DNA from: Acidobacteriota bacterium
GTDB taxonomy: Bacteria > Acidobacteriota > Terriglobia > Terriglobales > Acidobacteriaceae
Reading direction: 5' to 3'
Length of the DNA: 18,871 nucleotides
NCBI GenBank assembly: GCA_003225595.1
Contig: QIAR01000033.1
Location: 602 to 19,472 of the forward strand
Part shown: positions 1 through 6,424 of the stretch, one piece after another
Numbering within the stretch: the first letter of the stretch is position 1
Layout of the letters: the number at the start of each line of letters is the position of its first letter
Program-made: the position numbers and the translations under genes
The notes under the pieces: generated by a model
What the model saw: only the letters and a program-made list of their open reading frames with translations
Database searches by the model: none
What the model was told of the DNA's origin: nothing

Positions 1-222
1 GTCCCAGTGATCGCTGTGAGTGTGGGTGACGAGCACAGCTTCCACGCTTTGCAAGAGTTCTTGCGCCGGAATCTGCAGCGGTACGAGCGGGTTCTTGCGC
101 GGGTTGGGAGAATTCTCGATGGCGGGTCTCGCGCCTGCGTCATCGAGCATGGGATCCACGATCACCGTGCGGCCGTTGTATTCGACGATGAGCGTAGCAT
201 GGCGGACAAGGCGAAGACGCAT
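1..222 (-). CDS. MBL-fold metallohydrolase, N-terminal fragment (runs off left edge)
   Basis: This is the first 74 codons of a metallo-beta-lactamase-fold hydrolase whose remainder lies beyond base 1. The reading opens MRLRLVRHATLIVEYNG, followed by a TVIVDPML strand, the usual first beta-sandwich of the UlaG-like/YhfI-like branch. The di-metal motif THTHSDHWD (HxHxDH) is at residues 67-74. The ATG at 222 is chosen because an in-frame TGA lies 18 bases upstream and no other start fits between. No clear Shine-Dalgarno sequence precedes it. The family hydrolyses lactones, phosphodiesters or related esters using two metal ions; the substrate cannot be told from this piece. A small open frame at 162-359 on the same strand is out of frame and was judged a shadow. 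Confidence 0.8.
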   Translation of the reverse strand, partial: MRLRLVRHATLIVEYNGRTVIVDPMLDDAGARPAIENSPNPRKNPLVPLQIPAQELLQSVEAVLVTHTHSDHWD

Positions 223-433
223 GACCGAGATGGTAACTCATGCAGCATCGCGCTCACCCCGGTACGGTGATCCGAAACGCGGCTGTCGCTCCCAAACCTT
301 CTCCTTCTTGCCTCCTCTCCCAGGACCTTTCGCCCCTTGGTGCAAAAAAACCACACCATCTACCGACAGCCGGCTCTGACTCAACAACATAGATCCCCGC
401 CAAAAACATATCTATAAGCTATTGTGTCGGAAA

Positions 434-449
434 TGTTCCACGTGGAACA
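434..449. promoter_or_regulatory. parS: parS-like ParB-binding palindrome
   Basis: The 16-mer TGTTCCACGTGGAACA is a perfect inverted repeat, extended by AA/TT to 20 bp at 432-451. It closely matches the known chromosomal parS consensus (TGTTTCACGTGAAACA and the TGTTCCACGTGGAACA variant). It lies in a 260-bp gap, downstream of the deacetylase-like gene and upstream of the MBL-fold gene. ParB would load here for chromosome segregation. No parA or parB gene is in the window, so the role is inferred from the sequence match alone. Confidence 0.8.
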
Positions 450-482
450 TTATGCAGTCTTGCCGCGCCAGCGGTGGCAGCC

Positions 483-1475
483 TCAGTCTCCGAAAACTTC
501 CTTCGCGGCAATCACCGTGTTGCAGTGAATCGTCACCGTGTCTTCGACGCGCTGGGCGTAGCCACCGGCAAACGTCACCATAACCGGGATGCTGCGGGCT
601 TCGGCCACGCGGAAGACGAGCTCATCACGACGCTTCAGGCCTTCGATCGTGAGTGAGAGTCCGCCAAGCTGATCTTCGCGGTAGGGGTCAGCGCCGGCGA
701 TGTAGCAGATCAGTTCGGGATCGAACTGGCGCAGTCCGGAGCTGAGCGCGTTGTCCAGCCAGGCGAGATAGTCATCATCGCCGATTCCGTCGGGAAGGTC
801 GACGTCGATCGACGATGGCGGCTTCCAGGCCGGGTAATTATTTTCCTGGTGAAGCGAAATGGTGAAGACGTCGCCGACACGGTCATTGAGCGCTTTGGAC
901 GGACGGGACCAGTTCAGCGTGGAAGCCGAGCCCGACGGCAGCGGCTCGTTCGCAACGTGCACGCCGGCAAAAATCGCGGCTGTGCCGTTGCCCTGGTGGA
1001 CGTCGCAGTCCACGGTCATGGCCCGGGTGATCTTACTATCGCGTTGCATGCGGCGGATGGCGACGGCTACGTCGTGGATCATGCAGAAGCCTTCGCCGTG
1101 ATCCGGAAAAGCGTGGTGAAACCCGCCGCCAACGCTAAAGGCAAGGTGATCCTTCAGGGCGTAATCGGCGGCTAGAATCGATCCGCCAGCAGCTAGCCAA
1201 AAGGCCTGCACGAGTTCGGGCGAGAAGGGGATCTCCATCTCCAGTTCTTCATGGGCGGAGAGCGTTCCCGTCCTGAGTTTGCGGACGTATTCGGGCGTGT
1301 GGACGAGCAGAATATCCTCATCGGAAGCCGGGCGCGGCGTCAAGAAGTCGGAAGGTTCGGCTATGCCGGTTTCGAGGAGGCGATCGCGAATGCGCCGATA
1401 TTTTTCCGCGGGAAAAACGTGAGCACCAATGGGAAGGTAATAATCGTCGCTGTAGATAAGCTTGAAGGGGAGCAT
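483..1475 (-). CDS. Histone deacetylase family (class IV-like) amidohydrolase
   Basis: A 330-residue zinc amidohydrolase of the arginase/deacetylase fold. Visible signatures are GGGFHHA (H120, H121, charge-relay histidines), DCDVHQGNGT (D156, D158, H160; zinc ligands), AGADPY (D263, zinc ligand) and AGGYA (Y306, transition-state tyrosine). The second motif reads VHQGNG rather than VHHGNG, as in HDAC11-type class IV enzymes, and the HQENNYP and KPPSSIDVDLPDG segments fit the same branch. Members remove acetyl or longer acyl groups from lysines, polyamines or small amides; the substrate is unknown here. About 29 residues (172-200) between IFAG and GDVFT look like an insertion relative to what I remember of the family. 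The product should be cytoplasmic. The ATG at 1475 gives the expected N-terminus, though its Shine-Dalgarno sequence is weak. Confidence 0.9.
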   Translation of the reverse strand: MLPFKLIYSDDYYLPIGAHVFPAEKYRRIRDRLLETGIAEPSDFLTPRPASDEDILLVHTPEYVRKLRTGTLSAHEELEMEIPFSPELVQAFWLAAGGSILAADYALKDHLAFSVGGGFHHAFPDHGEGFCMIHDVAVAIRRMQRDSKITRAMTVDCDVHQGNGTAAIFAGVHVANEPLPSGSASTLNWSRPSKALNDRVGDVFTISLHQENNYPAWKPPSSIDVDLPDGIGDDDYLAWLDNALSSGLRQFDPELICYIAGADPYREDQLGGLSLTIEGLKRRDELVFRVAEARSIPVMVTFAGGYAQRVEDTVTIHCNTVIAAKEVFGD

Positions 1476-1588
1476 GCGAGCACTCGTGGTCGCTCTGTCA
1501 GCACTCAGCCCTCAAAATTCAGCCGGGCTGCCGCCGGGAACCCTATGATACGCGCTTGTAAACGGTCGCCAGATGAACCGATCACGAA

Positions 1589-1987
1589 CTACTTCCGTTT
1601 AGGCGGCGATGTCGGCGTGACCAGTGGGCGGCGGACAGGAACAATCGCGCCGCGGGATGGATCGGCGGCGGCGGTAGCGCGGGAGAACACTTCTTCCTGA
1701 ATGTACTTCACGAAATCCTGAATCTGGCGCTGCATCTCTTCCATGCGTTCACGCATTTGCAGGATGATGGCGATGCCGCTGATGTTCACTCCCAAATCGC
1801 GGGCCAGGGAGAGGATAAATTCGAGTCGCTGCAGGTCTTCGTCGGTGTAGAGTCGGGTGTTGCCTTCGGTGCGAGAAGGTTTGAGCAGCCCTTCGCGTTC
1901 GTAGAGGCGGAGTGTTTGCGGATGAATGCTATACATCTCGGCCACGGCCGAAATCATATAAGCGCCCTTGGACTTGCGTTTAGTCAT
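1589..1987 (-). CDS. hspR: HspR, MerR-family heat-shock repressor
   Basis: A 132-residue MerR-type regulator. Residues 10-75 carry the winged helix-turn-helix with the HspR-type signature (YMISAVAEMYSIHPQTLRLYE, then GLLKPSRTEGNTRLYTDEDL and GVNISGIAIIL), followed by a coiled-coil stretch (MRERMEEMQRQIQDFVKYI) and a basic Pro-rich tail. HspR represses chaperone genes by binding the HAIR element, with DnaK acting as co-repressor in actinomycetes. A HAIR-like site overlaps the dnaK promoter at 6273-6293, which supports the assignment. The gene follows dnaJ on the same strand after a 329-base gap, so it probably has its own promoter. AGGAAA lies 5 bases before the ATG at 1987. HspR and its plain MerR relatives differ little, but the context favours HspR. 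Confidence 0.9.
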   Translation of the reverse strand: MTKRKSKGAYMISAVAEMYSIHPQTLRLYEREGLLKPSRTEGNTRLYTDEDLQRLEFILSLARDLGVNISGIAIILQMRERMEEMQRQIQDFVKYIQEEVFSRATAAADPSRGAIVPVRRPLVTPTSPPKRK

Positions 1988-2031
1988 GCTTTTTCCTGAC
2001 GGACTAATTTACACCAGCATCAAGAGAAAGC

Positions 2032-2072
2032 GGGGCAGCTTGGACCCTCCCCGACTTCGAAATCGCTGCCCC
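2032..2072. repeat. Inverted repeat in the hspR-dnaJ gap
   Basis: The arms GGGGCAGC (2032-2039) and GCTGCCCC (2065-2072) are perfect complements around a 25-base loop. They lie in the 329-base gap between dnaJ and hspR (1988-2316). No T-run follows on either strand, so it is not a standard terminator. The rest of the gap shows no gene, and no HAIR element was found in it. The hspR promoter could not be placed with confidence. Confidence 0.4.
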
Positions 2073-2316
2073 TAACCCACCGCGGAAGTGGCGGGAATTG
2101 TCAGTCACCTTTTTGGGGTTGCTTTCGAAGGAGACTTACTGGTGAGTTTAGGCGCGAGTCCGACCGCAGACGCCGCAAGCTCTGTGATCCTCGGTGCCCT
2201 CTGTGATCAAAGATTCTTCACGATGCCTTTTCGGGACTAGAGAGGTTCAGCTGTCTCCGCGACGAGGTCCAGCCAAAATGCTTTGCTCTTCCAGTTGGTG
2301 GTGTTCTGCGGAGCAC

Positions 2317-3528
2317 TTAGACGTTCTTCCATAATTCCGCTCTGGGGTCTTCAGGGTTTAGTTTCGCTAGTTCGCGCAGAAGTTCTTTGGTCTTTTCATC
2401 GCGCGGCATCGGAACCGTGACTTTGATCTCGACGATCTCGTCACCGCGTGCGCCGTCCTTGGTGGCCGAGGGCACGCCCTTTTCGCGCAGGCGTAGCTTC
2501 TGGCCGGACTGAGTACCCGGAGGAATCTTTAGCAGCGCCCGCCCGTCGATGGTCGGAACTTCAATCTTGGCCCCGAGCGCTGCCTCGGTTGCAGTAACGG
2601 GGACTATCAGGTAAATGTCATCGCCCTCGCGGCGGAAGATGGGGTGATCGCCAGTCCGTATGATCACGTAAAGATCGCCCGCCAGACCGCCACGTTGCCC
2701 GGCATTGCCTTTCCCCGGAATGCGGATGCGCTGCCCGTCGCGGGTACCGGCCTTGATGCGCACTTCCAGCGGTTCGGTGCGCTCGATGCTGCCTTCGCCA
2801 TGGCAGACTGAGCAGGTCGAGATGTTCTTGCCCGTCCCATGGCAGCGCGGACAGCTTATGTTGAACTTCATGCGTCCGCCGGTCTGCTCGATTGTCCCCT
2901 TGCCCTTGCATTGCGGGCAGACGCCCCCAGCTTCCACATATCCATGGCCGGAGCAGTTGGCGCAGGCATCGCGGCGAGTGATATTCAGGCGCATGACACC
3001 GCCGCGGATGGCGGTCCAGAAGGGAACATTGACCTGGTACTCGAGATCATTTCCGAGCTCGGGACCTTCCTCGGCTGCGGCGCCACGGCCGCTGAACATG
3101 CTCGAAAAGATGTCGCCGAAGCCGCCGGAAGCCTTCTTCCCCCGGCCACCTTCGAACAGATCGGAGAAATCGAAGCCGCCGAAATCGAAGCCCTGGCCTC
3201 CGGCACGCGCGCCGGGCTGAGCGCCGGGGAAACCACCGAATCCACCAGCGCCAGTAGGACCACCCCGGGCATAGGCTTCGGCTGCAGCGGGATCGATGTT
3301 ATCGGAATAAAATCCGAGCTGGTCGTAGATTTTCCGCTTCTTGGGGTCGCTGAGGACATCGTTCGCTTCGGAGAGGGCTTTGAACTTTTCTTCCGCTACC
3401 TTGTCGCCGGGGTTCACGTCCGGGTGATACTTGCGGGCAAGCTTGCGGAAAGCCTTCCGGATCTCCTCCGCCGAGGCGTTCTTCTTGACGCCAAGAATAG
3501 CGTAATAGTCTTTGGTTTGAGTTGCCAT
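2317..3528 (-). CDS. dnaJ: DnaJ, type I Hsp40 co-chaperone
   Basis: This 403-residue protein has all parts of a type I Hsp40. The J domain covers residues 6-72 with the HPD tripeptide at 35-37, which stimulates the DnaK ATPase. A Gly/Phe-rich linker runs from about 88 to 148 and is longer than usual, which accounts for the extra length over the typical 370-380 residues. Four CxxCxGxG zinc-finger motifs sit at 189-196, 204-211, 226-233 and 239-246, followed by the C-terminal substrate-binding beta domains. It delivers unfolded clients to DnaK in the cytoplasm. The ATG at 3528 lacks a clear Shine-Dalgarno sequence. dnaK lies upstream on the same strand, about 700 bases away and separated by two doubtful small ORFs, so the two may be transcribed separately. 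Confidence 0.97.
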   Translation of the reverse strand: MATQTKDYYAILGVKKNASAEEIRKAFRKLARKYHPDVNPGDKVAEEKFKALSEANDVLSDPKKRKIYDQLGFYSDNIDPAAAEAYARGGPTGAGGFGGFPGAQPGARAGGQGFDFGGFDFSDLFEGGRGKKASGGFGDIFSSMFSGRGAAAEEGPELGNDLEYQVNVPFWTAIRGGVMRLNITRRDACANCSGHGYVEAGGVCPQCKGKGTIEQTGGRMKFNISCPRCHGTGKNISTCSVCHGEGSIERTEPLEVRIKAGTRDGQRIRIPGKGNAGQRGGLAGDLYVIIRTGDHPIFRREGDDIYLIVPVTATEAALGAKIEVPTIDGRALLKIPPGTQSGQKLRLREKGVPSATKDGARGDEIVEIKVTVPMPRDEKTKELLRELAKLNPEDPRAELWKNV

Positions 3529-3562
3529 TATTCAAAACCAAATCACTGTGATCCTGGGCGAC

Positions 3563-3590
3563 ACATTCCGTTCGCTTGCCAATGGAATGT
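3563..3590. repeat. Inverted repeat in the dnaJ leader
   Basis: The arms ACATTCC (3563-3569) and GGAATGT (3584-3590) are perfect complements, with partial pairing continuing inward (TT/AA). The 28-bp element lies 35 bases upstream of the dnaJ start codon. It could be an operator or an RNA hairpin. It does not match HAIR or CIRCE. Confidence 0.45.
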
Positions 3591-3655
3591 GAGTCGCCTG
3601 CGTGCAACTAAACTCGCACAATCGATCGAGCGTTGCCCCACCCCTCCAAGTTATG

Positions 3656-3847
3656 CTATCTCGTCCTTCCAGACACACGTCGGGCTTCCTGGATTGCGGC
3701 TCGGGCTGCCCTTTTGCCGTACATCGCGGTCAGCGCCTGCACAGCTACGTGCTTGACGCTCAGCCGGGCGCTGATTCTCGCCCATTTGTACCCGTACTCC
3801 GCTAATGCTTTCCCGCCAGTTGCTCGCGGGTGGTTAATGCGTTTCAT
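3656..3847 (-). CDS. Small basic hypothetical protein
   Basis: A 63-residue frame starting MKRINHPRATGG, rich in Lys/Arg and Ala. The ATG at 3847 is preceded by GGGAGG 4 bases upstream, a credible ribosome binding site. A longer reading from a TTG at 3859 would add four residues. The C-terminal half (VAVQALTAMYGKRAARAAIQEARR) is predicted by eye to be helical and amphipathic. I do not recognise a family. It lies between dnaJ and the 55-residue ORF on the same strand. Being short and without homologues that I can name, it could still be a chance frame. Confidence 0.35.
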   Translation of the reverse strand: MKRINHPRATGGKALAEYGYKWARISARLSVKHVAVQALTAMYGKRAARAAIQEARRVSGRTR

Positions 3848-3871
3848 TGCGCCTCCCAAAGCATGGATTGA

Positions 3872-4039
3872 CTATTGCCTACCCAATTCCCCTGGAAGGG
3901 CGACCCGCTCGTACGCGGGCGCGTCCACGTAAACGGGGATGCGGCGCACTCCCGATGCCGTGGGCGCAAATACGCACCAGCATCTTTCGTCCTCAACAAA
4001 AGTTAGAAAATAAGTTTGACCGTTTACTTCGAATTGCAA
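3872..4039 (-). CDS. Small hypothetical protein, TTG start
   Basis: A 55-residue frame reading FEVNGQTYFLTFVEDERCWC and VRRIPVYVDAP, which looks like a real beta-rich small protein rather than noise. The open frame extends upstream to 4192, but that part crosses an ATCCGTG repeat and reads as non-protein. I prefer the TTG at 4039, because GGGAG lies 7 bases upstream of it. The function is unknown. It lies 25 bases upstream of the 63-residue ORF on the same strand, so the two may be cotranscribed, and both sit between dnaK and dnaJ. Confidence 0.5.
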   Translation of the reverse strand: MQFEVNGQTYFLTFVEDERCWCVFAPTASGVRRIPVYVDAPAYERVALPGELGRQ

Positions 4040-4077
4040 TTTGGTTCTCCCTTGGTTCTCAAAATCAAAAAAAGCAA

Positions 4078-4137
4078 GCCACGGATCCACACGGACTGTC
4101 ACGGATTTATCCGTGTTCATCCGTGCCGATCCGTGGC
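4078..4137. repeat. Dispersed-type repeat with ATCCGTG units and terminal inverted repeats
   Basis: The 60-bp block is bounded by GCCACGGATC (4078-4087) and its exact complement GATCCGTGGC (4128-4137). Inside lies a second inverted repeat, CACGGAT-tt-ATCCGTG (4100-4115), and further copies of CCGTG. Sequences of this style occur as scattered intergenic repeats in many bacterial genomes. It lies just past the dnaK stop codon and could fold into an RNA structure at the 3' end of the transcript. Confidence 0.6.
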
Positions 4138-4245
4138 CGAGGCATTCGCGGGGTAAGGCGCCCGCGCTACACGCGAGATCCTTCACGGCCACCCCGGCCG
4201 CTCAGGATGACCCCCGGCAGGTCTCAGACGACCCGCCAAACGCGG

Positions 4246-6189
4246 TCACTTCTTGTCTTCGACGTCCACGTACTCGGCGTCGATGACGCCCTCGTCTTTC
4301 TTCTTGGCTTCGCCATTGCCACCTGGCGTTGGACCAGCACCGGTACTCGGGCCGGCGCCTGCGGCCGTCCCAGGCGCAGCCTCTGCCTGTGCGGCTTTGT
4401 ACATTTGCTCGGCCAGCTTGTGCGAGGCTTGCGTCAGAGTCTCGCGAGCCTTATCCATCGTCGCTTTATCGTTCGACTCCAGTGCCTTCTTGGCATCGGC
4501 AATCGCATTCTCGACGTCGCCGCGCTCGGAGCCGGAGATCTTGTCGCCTTGCTCGCGCAGCATCTTCTCCACGCTGTAGACCAGAGAGTCGAGTTGGTTG
4601 CGCGCCTCGATCTCTTCGCGTTTGGCCTTGTCCTCAGCCGAGTGGGCCTCGGCCTCCTTCGCCATGCGTTCGACTTCCTCCTTGCTCAGACCCGAAGTCG
4701 ACGTGATGGTGATCTTCTGATCCTTCTGCGTGGCCATGTCTTTCGCGGTCACGTTGAGGATGCCGTTAGCGTCGATGTCAAACGTTACCTCGATCTGGGG
4801 CATGCCACGTGGAGCCGGTGGGATGCCGGTCAAGTGGAACTTGCCCAGCGTCCGGTTGTCGCGCGCCAATGGCCGCTCCCCCTGCAGGACGTGGACTTCA
4901 ACCGACGTCTGGTTGTCAGCCGCGGTGGAGAAGGTCTCCGTCTTGCGGGTCGGAATCGTCGTGTTGCGCGGGATCATCGGCGTAGCCACGCCGCCCAGCG
5001 TCTCGATCGACAGCGTAAGCGGAGTCACGTCGAGCAGGAGCAAGTCCTTGACCTCACCCTTGAGTACGCCACCCTGGATGGCCGCGCCCACCGCGACGAC
5101 CTCATCCGGGTTCACGCCCTTGTGGGGCTCTTTGCCGAAGAGCTCTTTCACCAGCGCTTGAATGCGCGGCATGCGGGTCTGACCACCCACCAGCACGACC
5201 TCGTTGATCTTGCTGGCGTCAACTCCGGCGTCCTTCATGCACTGTTTGCAGGGTCCGACCGAGCGCTGGATGATGTCCTCGACCATGGATTCCAGCTTGG
5301 CCCGGGTCAGTCTCTTGACCAGGTGCTTGGGACCGCTGGCATCCGCGGTGATGAAGGGCAGATTGATCTCGTGCTCCATGGTGGTGGAGAGCTCGATCTT
5401 GGCCCGTTCCGCCGCGTCACGCAGACGTTGCAGGGCCATCTCATTGCCTTTGCCCCGCAGATCGAGACCTTCATCTTTCTTGAATTCTTCGATTAGCCAG
5501 TCGACGATTCGCTGGTCAATGTTGTCACCGCCCAGGTGGGTGTCGCCATTGGTGGCTTTCACCTCGATGACGCCTTCGCCGACCTCGAGGATTGAAATAT
5601 CGAACGTCCCGCCGCCGAAGTCGTAGACGGCGATGGTCTCGTCCTTACCCTTGTCGAGACCATAGGCCAAGGCAGCGGCCGTGGGCTCGTTGATGATGCG
5701 TTTCACATCGAGCCCGGCGATCCTGCCGGCGTCCTTAGTGGCTTGACGTTGGGCGTCATTGAAGTACGCGGGAACTGTGATCACTGCGTCAGTAACTTTT
5801 TCGCCCAGGTAGTCTTCCGCCGCCTTCTTCAGCTTCTGCAAAATCATGGCCGAGATCTCGGGCGGGGTGTACTTCTTGCCTTGGGCTATTACGACGACAT
5901 GATCGCCGTCGCGCTCGACCTTATAGGGGACCATCTTCATCTCTTCGTTGACTTCGTCATAGCGCCGCCCCATGAACCGCTTGATCGAGTAAACCGTGTT
6001 CTCCGGGTTAGTGATGGCCTGGCGCTTGGCCACTTGTCCGACTAGCCGCTCGCCGGTCTTGGTAAAAGCGACCACCGAGGGGGTAGTGCGACCGCCTTCT
6101 TCATTGGGAATGACCTTGGGCTCGCCGCCTTCCATCACCGCCACGCATGAGTTGGTGGTGCCGAGGTCGATTCCGATCGTCTTGCTCAT
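4246..6189 (-). CDS. dnaK: DnaK, Hsp70 chaperone
   Basis: A complete 647-residue Hsp70. The N-terminus IGIDLGTTNSCVAV is the phosphate-1 loop of the actin-like ATPase. IYDFGGGTFD-type (here VYDFGGGTFDISIL) and VVLVGGQTRMPRIQ are the other two Hsp70 signatures. The peptide-binding domain begins near DVTPLTLSIET, and the helical lid ends in a Gly/Pro/Ala-rich tail and the acidic EYVDVEDKK terminus typical of bacterial DnaK. It folds and disaggregates proteins with DnaJ and GrpE; no grpE is seen here. A strong ribosome site (AGGAGGAG, 5 bases before the ATG at 6189) and the HspR-controlled promoter upstream indicate heat-inducible, high expression. The length is normal (about 640 residues). Confidence 0.98.
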   Translation of the reverse strand: MSKTIGIDLGTTNSCVAVMEGGEPKVIPNEEGGRTTPSVVAFTKTGERLVGQVAKRQAITNPENTVYSIKRFMGRRYDEVNEEMKMVPYKVERDGDHVVVIAQGKKYTPPEISAMILQKLKKAAEDYLGEKVTDAVITVPAYFNDAQRQATKDAGRIAGLDVKRIINEPTAAALAYGLDKGKDETIAVYDFGGGTFDISILEVGEGVIEVKATNGDTHLGGDNIDQRIVDWLIEEFKKDEGLDLRGKGNEMALQRLRDAAERAKIELSTTMEHEINLPFITADASGPKHLVKRLTRAKLESMVEDIIQRSVGPCKQCMKDAGVDASKINEVVLVGGQTRMPRIQALVKELFGKEPHKGVNPDEVVAVGAAIQGGVLKGEVKDLLLLDVTPLTLSIETLGGVATPMIPRNTTIPTRKTETFSTAADNQTSVEVHVLQGERPLARDNRTLGKFHLTGIPPAPRGMPQIEVTFDIDANGILNVTAKDMATQKDQKITITSTSGLSKEEVERMAKEAEAHSAEDKAKREEIEARNQLDSLVYSVEKMLREQGDKISGSERGDVENAIADAKKALESNDKATMDKARETLTQASHKLAEQMYKAAQAEAAPGTAAGAGPSTGAGPTPGGNGEAKKKDEGVIDAEYVDVEDKK

Positions 6190-6263
6190 AACCGCTCCTC
6201 CTGAGACTTATAAGTGCTTTGTAAACAGCGCATTAGTCCGCTTGCTCGGCCTACAGCATCGTT

Positions 6264-6292
6264 ATGATAGAACTTGAGTGTATTGCTGTCAA
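6264..6292 (-). promoter_or_regulatory. Sigma70 promoter of dnaK
   Basis: Read on the minus strand, TTGACA (6287-6292) and TATCAT (6264-6269) are separated by 17 bases, a nearly ideal housekeeping promoter. Transcription would start near 6257, giving a leader of about 68 bases before the dnaK ATG. The HspR operator-like HAIR element covers the -35 box and most of the spacer. Confidence 0.85.
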
Positions 6293-6293
6293 G
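6273..6293. promoter_or_regulatory. HAIR-like HspR operator at the dnaK promoter
   Basis: The plus strand reads CTTGAGT, 7 bases, TGTCAAG. The known HAIR consensus is CTTGAGT-N7-ACTCAAG, so one half is perfect and the other matches 5 of 7. It overlaps the -35 box and spacer of the dnaK promoter, so HspR binding would block RNA polymerase. The hspR gene at 1589-1987 supplies the expected regulator. Confidence 0.85.
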
Positions 6294-6363
6294 GTTTAGA
6301 TGAGGCAGAGGGAGGTGCGGTTGCAGGAGTTTGACGGAGGATTCCGCACTCAGCCAGTCGGAA

Positions 6364-6402
6364 CTAAGCCATTTATAATCTGTTACTTACCGGTTGGCTT
6401 AG
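6364..6402. repeat. Inverted repeat downstream of glmS
   Basis: CTAAGCCA (6364-6371) and TGGCTTAG (6395-6402) are perfect complements around a 23-base loop, located 22 bases beyond the glmS stop codon. No U-run follows on the glmS strand, so it may act as a 3' mRNA structure rather than a classical terminator. Confidence 0.4.
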
Positions 6403-6424
6403 CGCAGCGTCAATCGAGAGCGGG

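Noticed and set aside
2839..3756. Long plus-strand open frame (305 codons) opposite dnaJ
   Set aside because: It is antisense to a clear dnaJ gene, and its composition reflects codon bias on the other strand.
3847..5496. Plus-strand open frame of 549 codons opposite dnaK
   Set aside because: Antisense shadow of dnaK; no motifs and an unusual composition rich in Arg, His and Leu.
6190..6300. CIRCE element (TTAGCACTC-N9-GAGTGCTAA) upstream of dnaK
   Set aside because: No such sequence is present; the HAIR-like site explains the symmetry.
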